The notes below the pieces were generated by a model. That model had not been told where the DNA came from, did no database searches, and saw only the letters and a list, made by a program, of their open reading frames with translations. Shown piece by piece: positions 10,574 to 22,900 of a DNA stretch of 64,000 nucleotides. The stretch covers positions 2,624,852 through 2,688,851 of the forward strand of contig NW_019091402.1 of the NCBI RefSeq assembly GCF_001949145.1. Reading direction: 5' to 3'. The position numbers were made by a program, and so were the translations under genes. The DNA comes from Acanthaster planci. Its lineage: Eukaryota > Echinodermata > Asteroidea > Valvatida > Acanthasteridae. Positions within the stretch are counted from its first letter, which is position 1; each line of letters begins with the position of its first letter.

Positions 10574-13500
10574 GCCTATCAGATTGATCCACGGAATGTG
10601 CAAGCTCTTCTTCTGAAGGGTTGTGTCTTGAAGGACATGAGCAAGACGCAAGAAGCCCTGTTACACTTCCGAGAAGCAGTACGGATGGCTCCCTATAGAT
10701 ATGAAGCTCACCAAGGTAAGCCATCACTGTTCCCGTATTCTCTGATCATTTTACAGTGAAATGTTCCTTTTTATGTAAGTTGATGTCCTATAGCATCCAT
10801 AATGCTCGAGGATTTTCCAGAATTACACTTTTGAGTCTTTGAAATCCAATTGATATCAGTAAGTAAGTTACAAAGTTAACCCCTTCACGCCGGGATTCTT
10901 TTGACCGTGCCCCTTCACGCCGGGATTCTTTTGACCGTGCCCCTTCACGCCGGGATACTTTTGACCGTGACTGCTGGGCTGTGGTATGCCCAGCATGCAA
11001 AGCTCTGTCCAGCAGCAGGCCCACATTGAAACCACAGGTGCATGATGGATAGAATGTATGTGTGGTATGCACTAATTGTCACACAAAGCCGTGGCTGTGG
11101 ACGGCTCCCAGTACGAAGGGGTTAATTAAGCGTGATATGGAGCAGCCTGTGAAATAGTTCTTTCGGACTAACTATAATACTGAGGGAAAATTGCATTAAA
11201 AATGGCATCATAGGATTCTTTGTAATTTCAAAGATGGCAGTCACAATCTTTGAATTTCTCAAGTCTCGGTCTTCTTATTTCTGTTGAATAGCCTGTTCTT
11301 AATTTTTATTAACCTTAATGTTATTTCCAACCTATCCTTTGAAATCATTGCAACCAGTTTAAAAGATTCTGTAGGTTAGGGAGTCCTAACAGATTTCATA
11401 GCTGGCCAGGACTTAGTTCCTTGTGCTGACATAACAAACAGACATCTTAAAAAATATACGTCCTGTACTTATTTTAGACAGGCAATTTCAAAATTCTTCC
11501 TGTTTTTTTAAGAAAATTATGGTGATTACCACAGTAAACTCTGAATTCATTGTTGAAATAAGTGAACATTGTTGCAGTTGAGCACTGATGAAAAGAGACT
11601 TTCACAGCTGGTTTCCTTCCCATGTCTTGTCATCTTGCGAACGCTGCATACATATTTCGATCGTTATGTTGTATAGGTTTTAAAAGGCCTAAAACTGACA
11701 TTACTTCAGTCTTTCCTCCCAGGTCTTGTAGAATGCTACATCAAGGCCAGGAAGATCAGAGAAGCCCTCACCACAGCCTCCAATGCTTGTAAGGTGCTGG
11801 GTAACAGTGCACGGTCCCTGACGCTGTTTGCTTCTGTCCTGGCCAAAGACAGCCTCACAGTGGAGAAGGTAAACAACTGAGTGCAAGTCCATATTTGTGC
11901 AACAGCGAGCCCAAATTCTGTTTTGCAACATCGGATCAAATGCCCACTCTGCGAATTCACAAATGGTGAACACTTTCCAACTGCAACGATTTTCACTGCA
12001 AACATCTGGTGATGTGGAATTGGCGTCGCTTTCACATTCACCTGAAGTATGAACCAGCCATAACCACTTTGCGCCGGGGTACCTGGTACCGGAGACCTTA
12101 GGTTTTTACGCATAGCCGGGGTGCCCGAAATCGGACAAAGGGGCTGGGCCTTGCAACAAAAGACTACTCGGAACAAAAAGCCGGGCTGCTGGGAATTGCC
12201 AACAGTTTTTCAGTCGTCAATAGCAGAGGAAATCTGTCATTTTGTTGAAACAATATACCACTATTTGTGCCATTCAGTGTGAGCGGATCACACTATAGTC
12301 AGATATTGTTTCAAGACGGTAGTTTCTAGCTCGGTCCAGGGCAAGTTTTGTCCGTTTGTCTTTCTGTTAGGTTGGTTGGAAATTCTATCCTGATGAAAAG
12401 CGAAAATGCTTGAGGTTTACATGGAATGATCGAGAAAGAAGAAATTTCTGGATGGTGTTTATGTGTGCAGGCCAAGACAATGTTAGAGAAAGCTCTAGCT
12501 CAGGAGCCTACCTACCTGGATGCTGTCTACCTCCTGGCAGAGGTTCTTGGGGAAGAGCAACAGTACACAGCGGCTATAGAGCTGTGAGTATCGGACAAAT
12601 GCTAACCTCCAGAATGGGTAGAAACCAACACTGAGCAGCGTTGCAGTCGACACCTGTCATGACCATTACAAGACCTCACAAACTCAACACAAGACCTCCA
12701 GTCTTGAGTTCAAATCGCAAGCATTTCAGATAGACTACAATGACAGTATTCCTTTGTCACTGTTCACCCTGTTAGCTGTGACAGGTCTTATGGTCTTGTG
12801 ATAGTCTTGACTAAACGCTGAGTTTGTATTATTTTGAAATTAGTGATTAAACTTTAGACATTCATTTTTGCATGACCATTCCTAAACCAGAGCTTTATCC
12901 CTTCCATCCCTCAACCCCCCCAAAAAGCAAGATTTTTTTTTAAAGCTGTTACTTGTGAAATGTGAGACAGTTGGATGTGTGACTGTTCCTTATTGCTTAA
13001 GATTTCTGCGCAGTGCAATTTTCACAACCGATATCACCTACATCTACCATTACTGAAGGCTGGTTTGCCGCCTGTACTGCATTTGACTATAGAACTCTCT
13101 CACATTGCCAAGTATCTTTGTTTGTGGCCATAGTTTCCAGAAATATCCCCCTTGATTGGTGTCGGGTTTTACCCCCAAAAGGTGCATTAATTTTTCCCAT
13201 TACATTAAATGTAAGCACCTGTTTTCATGCAGGGTTTAGTGGTTGTATTCCTTACATCAGGCGTGGGAATCTTTCCGGTTTAACCGGAATTCTGGTTTTT
13301 CCCTTCAAATTTGTGTAAAAATTGAATGAAATTTTAGGGGTAAGTTGTAAGGGTTACCCCCTTACAACTTACCCCTAAAATTTCATGTTGGTTGACTAAC
13401 GCAGCTCTTAAAATTTCCCTAATTCCCAGTGAAATTTGTACATTGAAACAATTCGATTTACATGTTGCTTCGGGACAGTATAAGCAATGCCCTTCGAAAT

Positions 13501-15860
13501 GTACAATCTACGTAGGAAACGAGGAATGAATTTCGCAGATTCCCACAAACCTTTATTCTCTTTACATAGCCAAAGGAGGAACCAGTGACAAGTGCAGTCG
13601 CTCGCACTTCACCTTAAAGCCACTTCGGTATCGTGTGAATGCCCGGTGTCACATGAAAATCCGACCCCCGTAAAAGTCAGACTCTTACCTGTTATTGGTT
13701 AATTCCCTCTCTCACATGACCGGTCATTCTCGTAATTATCATACGTACGCATGCGCATTTCTCCCAATGGGTCCTTGTTTCAGAGAGACGTAAATTCATG
13801 GCAGCGCTGCTGCATGGCCATGTGCAAACTGGCTTTTGGAAATTGGTACAAGTACGTCTGTACGTACGTATACACGTTCACATGCAGTCAGGGAAAAATG
13901 GAAATCATGGCGGAAGGAAAGAAGTTCGTGGAGCGTGGAGCTGCCGATTCAAAAGAGATTGACAAATCAGTAAAAAAACAAGTGGAATTGGTCAAATTGT
14001 TACTGGCTAAAACGGAAGATGAGCACGTAATGGGCGACTGCCTTTACAAGCTTTACAATCCTGGAGAAGCATGATGCAAGTGGTATTATATTTGTATCAG
14101 GTACGGTACTCCCGGAGATAAAGCATTGATACAGCATGCAGCTAAGTACGATAAACACCGCAAACACTTCCGTGATAGGAAGAGGGCTTGGCAGAAAGCA
14201 CTGGAATGCCTAGCTGCAAAAAGAAAGAAGAGGATGTCAAATCAACATCCTCACATTCAAACAGCCATTTCAGGTTTTACGAGTCCAATTAATCAAAAAA
14301 TTAAGAGTAATTTAAAAAATGAGAAATATCTTTACTATTGAGAAGATTTTGCTTGAATGAATTGGAGGCAAAGGGGCCATGACTCACCTCAGATTGCACC
14401 ACAGAGCATCTAGAATCCAAAATTTTCCCATGGCCTTAAGCAGGCCCCAGACCCCACGCCGTAAGGGCTTCACGCTCCACGCTCCCAGTAGTCTTCCCGT
14501 GATAAATTTCATCACAAATTATTTTCAGGTTTTTTTTTTCTTCATGCCCATTCACATGCCCGTTGTATGTTTGGATAGCGGCATCAGATTTTTTCAGCGT
14601 TTTGTGATTTATTCCTGTTTTGTACTGACGTCCAGCCAGTGGTAGCCAAATATATATGACCTAAATAGGAAGAGAGGTGTCGGCAGAAAAGAGTGGCAGA
14701 ATCCATGCAACAATTTGTTGTTGGCTGTCATGTACAAAGTCCTTTCTGCGCGAAAAAAGTGTTGTCTTAAAAACAATCTTTTTCTTTCTTTTTCTTTTTT
14801 TAAAATTTAGATTACGTCGTCAGCTGCACCATCAGAGCACGTGCAAGCTACATCAAATGCTGGGGGAGTTCCTATCAGCAAATAATGAGCTACAAGAGGC
14901 ATTGGACCAGTACAGCATTGCCCTGGGGTGAGAAGCTTCCTGGACCTTCCTTCATCATTGCACTCACAGCTACACTTTCCATGCCGAGTTTCAAGTTACT
15001 TTGAAAATTCATGGATGTTGGACTCCCTTAACCCTAACCAAACCTCAATCCTTCACTAGCTGGAGGGTTTAGGACTGTTAGGGTTAAGGACTTCGAGCTT
15101 TTTTGGTCTTACTAATTTGAATCCCACAGTGGCGTCAATTTAATTAAGGCCCTGCCTGCTAGAAATTGTTTTAAAATTTCAAAAGCTTTAGCTAGGAAGT
15201 GTTACACACTTCGCAGGGTTGTTATCAGTTAATCTTCAGGTCAGGTGTCTGGGGTGTGTTTTAGGATGGATCCAACAAACAAGAAAGTCCTGGATGGCAT
15301 TCAGAAGGTTGAGAAAGTAACGGACAGTATCGACCGTGGCCAAGATGACGATATGGAAGCACTTGAAGAGAGTGGAGAAGATGTGGACTTTGATGCCAGT
15401 GATACGGAAGTATCCTGGGCTGACAATGAGGCGAGTCATTACCCATTGCCTTAATCAGGACGGTCAATCTGTGGCATATCTACTTAGGGGCGGAGTTCAC
15501 TCTACCTCCTCTTTACTCTAAGACCTGGGCTTTTCACTGCGTCAGGTTGCCCATCTTGGTCCAGTTGGTTTAGGACTTGGTCTTAGTGGCAGGTAGTTTT
15601 TAATCTAAGTTGATACTTGGTAAGAAAGACCCAGTAGGGTGTTTGTGTTCATGAGCAAGATATTTTGCTGTGATGTCGTCCCCGAAATGAAAAAAGTCAC
15701 CCTGTGAGGAAAAATGAAATGTTAAGCCCGTCTCAAAGGGTCAGTTACCTATCACTAGACTGTTCAAACCGAATAGAAAGGTCACTATAAATTATTATTG
15801 GCCTGGCCATCGGGGGTAGTAAGATCTGTCCTTCTTTTTTCTTCACAGTGGTTCAGCTGA
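10574..15860 (+). CDS. ANAPC7: anaphase-promoting complex subunit 7, C-terminal part
   Basis: APC7 is a TPR scaffold subunit of the APC/C ubiquitin ligase that acts in mitosis. Six exons were read: 10574-10715, 11723-11868, 12471-12583, 14811-14927, 15265-15430 and 15849-15860, giving 231 residues and a stop. The translation follows the C-terminal part of vertebrate APC7 closely: VQALLLKG, then ALLHFREAVRMAP, then QEALDQYSIALG in TPR helices, then an acidic tail ending WADNE-WFS. The last exon encodes only W-F-S and the stop; as remembered, the human protein ends WADQEQWFGMQ. Exon phases agree at every junction. The last intron has a GC donor (GAG|GCGAGT). Reading through that donor would instead give an ASHYPLP tail. 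The N-terminal half (over 300 residues in human) is not found upstream in the window. Confidence 0.92.
10880..11121. mobile_element. 242-bp TTAA MITE with 30-bp tandem repeats at one end
   Basis: It is flanked by TTAA at 10876-10879 and 11122-11125, with ends CCCCTTC.. and ..GAAGGGG. The left end consists of three tandem 30-bp copies (10880-10969) of the unit starting CCCCTTCACGCCGGG, so the terminal repeat itself has been multiplied. It lies in an ANAPC7 intron. Confidence 0.75.
12064..12275 (+). mobile_element. left part of the CCACTTC..GCCGGGG MITE family
   Basis: It begins CCACTTTGCGCCGGGG and follows 9100-9300 through CGGACAAAGG, AACAAAAGAC and GGCTGCTGGG. No matching right end was found. 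It lies in an ANAPC7 intron. Confidence 0.65.
13326..13386. repeat. perfect 28-bp inverted repeat with 5-nt loop
   Basis: Arms 13326-13353 and 13359-13386 are exact reverse complements (core AGGGGTAAGTTGTAAGGG), separated by TTACC. It lies in an ANAPC7 intron. Confidence 0.85.
13898..14341 (+). other. pair of short basic ORFs of unknown origin inside an ANAPC7 intron
   Basis: An ATG at 13898 opens 58 codons (MEIMAEGKKFVERGAADSKE at the start) to a TGA at 14072. A second open stretch from about 14101 to 14341 is rich in K, R and H (HRKHFRDRKRAWQKALECLA). An acceptor-like TTTGTATCAG precedes it and a donor-like CAG|GTTTTA lies inside it at 14272. I do not recognise the protein. It could be a nested gene fragment, a transposon remnant or chance. 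Confidence 0.25.
15028..15087. repeat. 60-bp TTAA-ended foldback mini-element
   Basis: It starts TTAACCCTAACC and ends GTTAGGGTTAA, the same family as 1111-1180. It lies in an ANAPC7 intron. Confidence 0.55.
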
Positions 15861-16461
15861 TGTAGACTCAACAGCCAGTCAACAACCAGGTGTAAAGGCC
15901 AGCCCAAAAACTTTGAAACTTTGCTCCAAAGGTTTTCTTCACAAGACGTGTTGGAGTGGGTTGGAAAAGGATGAGGTTGCAAGTGTTCCATTGTCAGAGT
16001 TGAAAACAAAAGGTCCCACGGACCCAAATTCAAGGTTGTGTCATAAATAATATTTTGTTATTTGTAAAATGTGGCCTCGTAGATGTTGCTGACTTGTAAA
16101 TGGACATTTTGCATTTCGATGGCTTGTGTATTTCAGAGGGGAGTTTTTTATAGTTCCTACGGTTTGTCTTGAAATGTTAGGAACATAGGTATCTTGATTG
16201 TAGCCAATTGTGTACTGAAGAATACTTTGGTAAAATATCGCAAGTACGAAGGGCTTACTGCACCACAGTACATTTATGAATTTTGTGCTCAGATGTATAC
16301 CAAAAGATGTGAAACTCATCAATAATGGAACAACTGGCACGTAGATCGCTATTTTTTTATTGATGAATTTATTTAACCTTGCTTAATGCTTTTTGTCCGA
16401 GTATTAGCTGGACGCTTGGTGGATGTTTGAATGACATGTGCATTAATATTTAACAAGTATA

Positions 16462-16467
16462 AATAAA
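16462..16467 (+). promoter_or_regulatory. candidate ANAPC7 polyadenylation signal
   Basis: A canonical AATAAA about 600 bp after the ANAPC7 stop, in AT-rich sequence. It is chosen by position only. Confidence 0.4.
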
Positions 16468-16670
16468 TATCGATTTATGATAACATTTTACATCTCACAG
16501 ATATTGTTCTGAGTAATTATTAATAGTTTTTACAAAAAGGTTTGACTAAGCAACCGTAACCAAACCATCCAAAATTTCAACCATCTAAAACCACCCCTTT
16601 TCGACCCACTGAGACAATTATGTTCTCTAAATTTGTCGCACATGAGTACATGTGAAAACAATACAGGCAC

Positions 16671-16732
16671 TTCACAATAGCGCTCCTCCAAGAGTTTGCA
16701 ATGTGTTGGACAATCATAAGGTGCGAAATCTG
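16671..16732. mobile_element. solitary arm of the 150-bp foldback element
   Basis: It starts TTCACAATAGCGCTCCTCCA and follows the left arm of 2291-2440 to AATCATAAGGTGCG. The right arm is missing. Confidence 0.65.
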
Positions 16733-16796
16733 GAGGACGCATGGCACGCCTATTTTGGTGTCTAGGGGTGGTAAGGCTGCATCCGAATCTCTCGTC

Positions 16797-16900
16797 TAGA
16801 GCTAGGTCTAGGTCTTCACTCCATTGGAAATGCGTTGAGATGTGCAGACAATAGACCTAGCCGTAGCTCTGGCAGCCCATTGAGTTCGACATGGCCTTCA
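16797..16900 (+). repeat. dispersed ~100-bp unit shared with the 17.7-18.3 kb element
   Basis: AGGTCTAGGTCTTCACTCCA and the following CATTGGAAATGCG, GTGCAGACAA and GACATGGCCTT match 17959-18060 closely. Confidence 0.65.
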
Positions 16901-17689
16901 AAGACTGGTTCCCCCGTCTGTGCGCATAATTTCTTTTTCCTCAGAAGGGTAATTATCATAAATGGGGTACACAAACCTTTAAGTACATGTATAAGACACA
17001 ACAAAATTGCTTTTCTGGCTGACTTGCATGCTAGCTCTGTTTAGCATTAGAAGAGCGTTGTAGGCCTAGGCCTACTTAGAACCAACAAATGACGGTTCGA
17101 GTCTATGCAGCAGACTAATTTTTTTTTCTTGGTGGGGAATTCGAGGATGTTTTAATAAAACGAAAGTACAGCCCAACATTTACCTGAACACTTAAGTTTC
17201 TAAGTGCAACTACATTGATCTAGCTTCCAGTTAACCACGCCCATGTAAGATAATTACCACCAACCTTCCTAAGAAAAAAATTACGCGAACGGCAACACAG
17301 ACATGAACGGCACGTACCGTGCATGACCATAAATTTTAAACAGCGCCATCTATTGTTTTCCTCGCAAATGTAAGTCCTGTCGCCAGACGTTTTACACTGA
17401 GTTTAAATGATTTACGGTAAAGTGAATCTGACTAAGGGCAATTGTACCAACACTACACACAAGTTTTAATTGCATGAATGTTCGTGCCAGAAGTTGGGAC
17501 GGAACTTTACGTGATGATGTAACTGGTGAGAATTGTTACGGAAGGTCCAGAAGTCGATCAATTGGCATACCGAAAGCAGAAGTGAACTATTGTTACTTCA
17601 TGTATGTGCATTGGTTGCAAATGTTTTCGTTCGTGACCTTCCCTTCATGTGTTTCAAGTACAAATGACTTTCTACCGGAATGACTAGGA

Positions 17690-18270
17690 CCTGCCAGCCC
17701 AGGTTGGACGTTGTCTTCATTTAAACTAGACTGACGTCCAGGGTATAAAAGTCCTCCGACAATGCGAAATTTTTTCAACAGTTTTTCTCTCATTTTTACC
17801 AGGCGAAGACACCTCACATTTTGCAAACTCTACGCTTTCCGTCAGGTCCGTCACGATTCGTGAACGATCTACACGTACGTTCGTCTTTACAGTACGAATT
17901 TGCACATGCATGAAATGACCTCCAAGCTCGGCCCACATTCTAGTGTCAGTTATGTTGTCTAGAGCCAGGTCTAGGTCTTCGCTCCATTGGAAATGCGTGG
18001 AGATGTGCAGACAACAGACCCAGCCGTTGCTTTGGAAGCCAATTTCGGACATGGCCTTATCTTCGACTTCTCATGACCACAGCTCTTCCACGCATGCGTA
18101 AGGAGCTGTCAGTTACTATGCATTTCGCACATGTGCAAATACGTGTACCTGTGAGAAAAACCATTGAAAAGAATTTTGCATTGTAGGAGGACTTTTATAC
18201 CCTGGACGTTAGTTGCAATGCAATGTAGACAACGTCCAACCAGGGCTAATAAAGGCCCTACCATGCCTAC
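17690..18270. mobile_element. ~580-bp element with ~100-bp terminal inverted repeats
   Basis: The left end (GGTTGGACGTTGTC, then CGTCCAGGGTATAAAAGTCC) recurs inverted at about 18165-18265. The interior includes a unit (AGGTCTAGGTCTTCGCTCCA) also found at 16797-16900, and one end recurs at 18879-18945. It is probably a non-autonomous DNA transposon. The exact ends and target duplication were not resolved. Confidence 0.6.
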
Positions 18271-18878
18271 AGGCTTATTGCAAATACTGCATGGGGGATT
18301 TTCCACAGTGGTAGAAAGGCATTGTGGGAAGAAAAACGGAGCAAAAAGTGGATCATGTTTGGTGCCGATTTCTTGGTCAAATTAAATTAATTAGGCCTAC
18401 AAAAGTAATAAAAGCCTACCCAGTCTGAGTAACTAGGACTTTGCAAATCACTTCTTTTGAAATTTGGACTGTAGATGCTGCTGATATCCAAACATTAAAG
18501 AGGTCATCCATCGTAGTTACTTGGACATTTGTCATGCTTGTAGGATAATGTCGGACTACTTCCAGAACTGTAATGTAAGGTTTATACATAACTGACAGAA
18601 TGTGGCAGAGCTATAGTGCAGTGAAGACCATTTAGCGCATGCACAAATGCGTACTGCCGGCACTAGAGGAACGTAGATTGTATACGAATCACAACGGAAA
18701 GCATGGGGTTACTCTAAATTTCCCTCAAAATATGCCTTCTGCGGGCATATACATGTATAGCAATTTCAAAACAGCATTTATGGAATTTGGTACAAGGTAC
18801 ATTGTACTTTTGAACAACATTTGAGCTGCCTCTGCCTGGTAAAAAGGTGAAAAAAAGGTAGAAAAAAGTTCAATTTGG

Positions 18879-18945
18879 CAGGAAGACTTTATACCCTGGA
18901 CATTAGTAGCAATGCAATGTAGACAACGTCTATTGGGCTAATGAC
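18879..18945 (-). mobile_element. fragment of the 17.7-18.3 kb element end
   Basis: ACTTTATACCCTGGACATTA and the following GCAATGCAATGTAGACAACG match 18190-18240. Confidence 0.6.
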
Positions 18946-19970
18946 TGACATGACTGACCGACACGATCTACGAGCTGATAAGTGTGGCCTGGAGACTCAC
19001 CTTGCTGTATCCTTGACCGGAATGAGTTCCATATATGGACAACACTTCTTTTCCCTTTTAAATGTTATAACAGCCCTCAGAAAGTGTAACGTCCTAAAAA
19101 GTGAAATTTAGCTTGGAGAAGCCCAAAGCATCTGCTTAGAAAACTTTTAGAAGAAAACCTCATTCACTGGTTTATCCAAAGTGTTACAACTGAGTTTGGG
19201 CATATTGACCCCTCCTCCTCGGGGTTTAGTTTTTTCTGGGACACCCTGTATGGTCTGAAATGTTGGGCTGAAAATGTAGTAATGTATTCAAATGTCAATT
19301 TATGCATTGGCCGGGATCCGTTGTCATTAACTTTAAATATGTTCAATGCATTTCTTACTAGAATTGATCCACAAAATATATTTTGGCTAAACTCAAAAAA
19401 GAGGTACTTTCTGGGTAACTTGGTCTAGTCTGTCAAACTTGTGAACTGAGTATACCAAAATTGAAAATGAGTCCTAGTCCACATACATGTAAACAAACAG
19501 CAGGGGCTCTGACCATTTTTTTGGGGGGGGGTTGTTAAATTGTGCATGTGCCAATCCTGTGTGAAATGCCTGGCTTCACTTCCAAACAGTCTTCCACGAC
19601 CTTGAATTGGAAAGAAGAAGTGATCTGCGGATGGTATGTAGATCAACACGTCATATCGCAAGATTGACCAATTGCACACAACACATCCGTGAATTTGAAC
19701 AAGAAAAAGCCCCCAAACTCGGCCACTTGTGCTCTATCTCCTAATCTCCCAGCGTGGTACCACTGCCATGTCTGCAGGGTAGAGAAAAACCTTTGAAATG
19801 AAGTTTCTCATATAGCGTTTAAAGTTCCCCCTTGTTTCCATTGCAGGTGAAGAGCACAACCCAGTCAGGTACTAGAATCAAAGTCCTCTGGAAGTACATC
19901 AACCTGCATCGTCAGGGCTACCTGCCACGTTCTCTCAGCCAGCCTCCATTGCTGAGCGCTCTCCCCCAAC

Positions 19971-22900
19971 ATGGAGAAACTAGAGGTGGTGGTAATGGCG
20001 GGGACGGCAGCCCTCACTGGCATCATTGCTTACTACTGGAGGAAGGAGGCTCAATTCCTCCAACAAATCAAGGTGAAGCCTGTCAGTTTTAACTGGGCAA
20101 GGGGTTACTTTGGGGGAAATGTATGGAGGTAACTTCATTTGGAAATACTATAGGAACCTCGAAGTTGAGTTCACACGTTGATAAGTCAAATGGCAAGTTG
20201 ATCATTAGTCATATCAAAAATCACAGAATGGGAATTGACAAGAATGCCTTTGTCACAGTTTTTATGGATAGCTCATGGCTTCAGACTTTTGATAGACTTT
20301 TGAAGACTTGACGACAACACTTGAGTAGTACACATCCACAGGTGCTCAGTTTGTTGGGTCTGTCTTTAATATTTCCACTACAGGATGCCCCTCATTTGAA
20401 CCTCGACCCTAATTTGAAAGCCCTTGTCAGCGAGGCACCGGACAGCACCATCCCATATGCAGTCATTGAGGGGAGCGTGGAGGCCATCGGCAAGCCGCTG
20501 AAGAGCGAGCATGCCACAGGGATCCTGGGTGTTCTACAGTCTCTGATCTGCAGGGAACATAAGACTTACTGGAGCGGCAGCACTCGCTTGTGGTGAGTTT
20601 CCAATTGGGGTAATTATTTCACTCACCGGACTCATAATTGACCTAAAACCGGGTCAGTTTCTCTTTTGGTTCAGCGATTCTTGTGCCCCCACAAATTCCC
20701 AGTGCCCCCAGGTATCCCCGCCCCCCCCAAAAAAAATAAATGGATGAGTGGATATTGAACAAGGCCAACAAAAACTTGCCCCCAAAAACCACACCACTGA
20801 AAGCTGGTGCCCCCCCCCATAAGATGCTGGTGCCATCTTTGTGCCCCCTCCACTAGTAAAATCCTACCTACGCCTCTACATTGGACATCATACAGTGACC
20901 AGTATGACCAAGATGCATGGTTGTTTTTTCCTATGGTATTGCTTTCTAAACTCCAACTGGGACTGTCGGGGAGGTTCATTGCAGCAGTTTTGAGTTCTTA
21001 CAACGGTTTTGCTAAAGAATTCACGCACATGAATGAGTTCAAGCACAGAAAAGGGATGATTGTAGGAGTTGCCTGATATTCCGTATTTGGGAAGTTCAGA
21101 TTGGTTTTGGGTCGGATTTGGTTTGTATCTGTACCATTTTGGGTTGGTTTGGCCCATTCAGCGCGACGTGATGCCCAATTTTAATGGGGAGTCTGTGGCT
21201 CTTAACCAAGGGCCTATTTCCAAGGAGCTGCCAAGGCTGGGTATGGATTCTTTGACTGGTGCTTAAAATCACACACTGGTCTGTTATAAGTGGCTCCAGC
21301 TGCTTCCCTTGGTTTGTGTGTCGTTTCAAGCCATAGCCGGGTAATTTGGACGAAGCTCAAGCGCAGAAGTTTCCTAAGCGTAGAAGATGTATGCTTAGCA
21401 GAAGTAGGATACCAGCCAAAGTGCTGTGTATTGGGTATTTCACAAAAGAAGGAAGGCCTGACATTTCAATCCTGGCAGAATCTTTCCCATAGGCCAAATA
21501 TTTAATTCTTTGGACTGGTTCCCAGCTGGCTTTCCCACGACACATAAATTTGCTGAGGAGAGTTTTCAGCATTGGGCAATTAATTTTGGATTTTTGCCGT
21601 GCCCGACGTGTATTTTAACACTGTATGCTCAGTGTATGCCCCCGAAGGCTTGTGAAGAAAACCACAAGCATACTCGGGTCGGACCTGAACCCACAACCTC
21701 CTGTTTACTGGTGCAGATGGTCGTGGGTTCGAGTCCCACCCACGATTTGGACCATGTAATTGACCATTTGAATCAGGTCCTGGGGCATGGTCACACCAGT
21801 GGTTATCAAAGCTAACTCACTTTTCAGTAAGGAAGGGAACCATTTACTTGAAAACAGTTGTACAAGAAGAAGGCCGCAACAGTTACAGCCAAGGACAAAT
21901 TATATTTGACGGTGATATGACCATGATAAAGTCTAACTAGGTCATCTGAGAGTGACTGTGGCACATTTGCATTGTTAAAAGGTATTCAAGTAATAGTCAA
22001 GCCTCAAATTCTATTCTGCGCCAGGACTTGCTCTTGGCTCCTCTGTGAAATCAGGCCCAATTTTTAATTATTTTGACAGATTCAGTATCGAAGGGCCTTT
22101 TATTTGCAAGTTTTTTTATTTTACGAGAGAGCGTGGGTTTTGAGGTCCTGTTTGTGTTGTGTTTCTAGGGCAGTGTCAAATGGCCAGTGACTTAGGATAA
22201 CTTGTTTGTCGATTCCAATATTGACAAAATCCAGCATGTAGATTTGTTCACATGTAACCCATTTTGCATTTGCCGTCTTGCAGGCATGACACCACACGAT
22301 TGATCAGGAACATCAGCCGCTCTGTTCCATTTGTGATCAAAGACAATAACACCGCCGTCCGGGTCGACGACCCTCTGTCAGCCAGTGGGCTGGATGTGCC
22401 CATCATCTACGACTCCTTTGAGCCATCGTCCACATCCCTCGGCGAACACCTCGTCAGCTGGGCCAGTGGTGAGAAAACCAAAGGTTTTCAGACCGTGGAG
22501 AGAATGTTGTCCGAGGGGACGGTGCTGACCGGCATAGGTATGCTGTCAACGTCCACTGGTAGCCTGGTCCTCAGTCCCCCTACGAGTGCCAACAGGCCCT
22601 ACATCCTGAGCGACTCCGGTTTCTCAGGGATCATCCGAGATTTCCAGTCCAAGTTGAACCAGCTTAAGTACTTTCTGTACATCAGTGGGTCCATCACAGC
22701 CCTCCTCGTGGCACTGTGGCTCTTCAAGCAGTACCGCAAGTACGCTGAGAGGAGGGAACACGAGATGCAGGTGGAGAGGGTCTTGCAGAATCGGGTGGAC
22801 GACGGCGCAGAGGGAACGAACATTGACCGAGCGGCCGGTGGCCAGGACAACGCCTGCACGATATGCCTGACCAACCCCAGGGACGTGGTGCTGCTGGACT

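Larger units (their letters stand above)
15861..19846. other. ANAPC7 3' region and repeat-rich intergenic DNA
   Basis: After the ANAPC7 3'UTR the stretch has no recognisable exon. It contains one arm of the foldback family (16671-16732), a repeated ~100-bp unit (16797-16900 and 17946-18055), a terminal-inverted-repeat element (about 17690-18270) and a fragment of it at 18879-18945. Confidence 0.6.

Noticed and set aside
13902-14074. Possible extra ANAPC7 exon in the 12584-14810 intron
   Set aside because: ANAPC7 exons on either side join directly in phase 2 and match the family without a gap, so nothing is missing there.
21700-21745. Functional tRNA gene
   Set aside because: Only B-box-like parts are evident; no complete cloverleaf or A-box at the right distance could be drawn.
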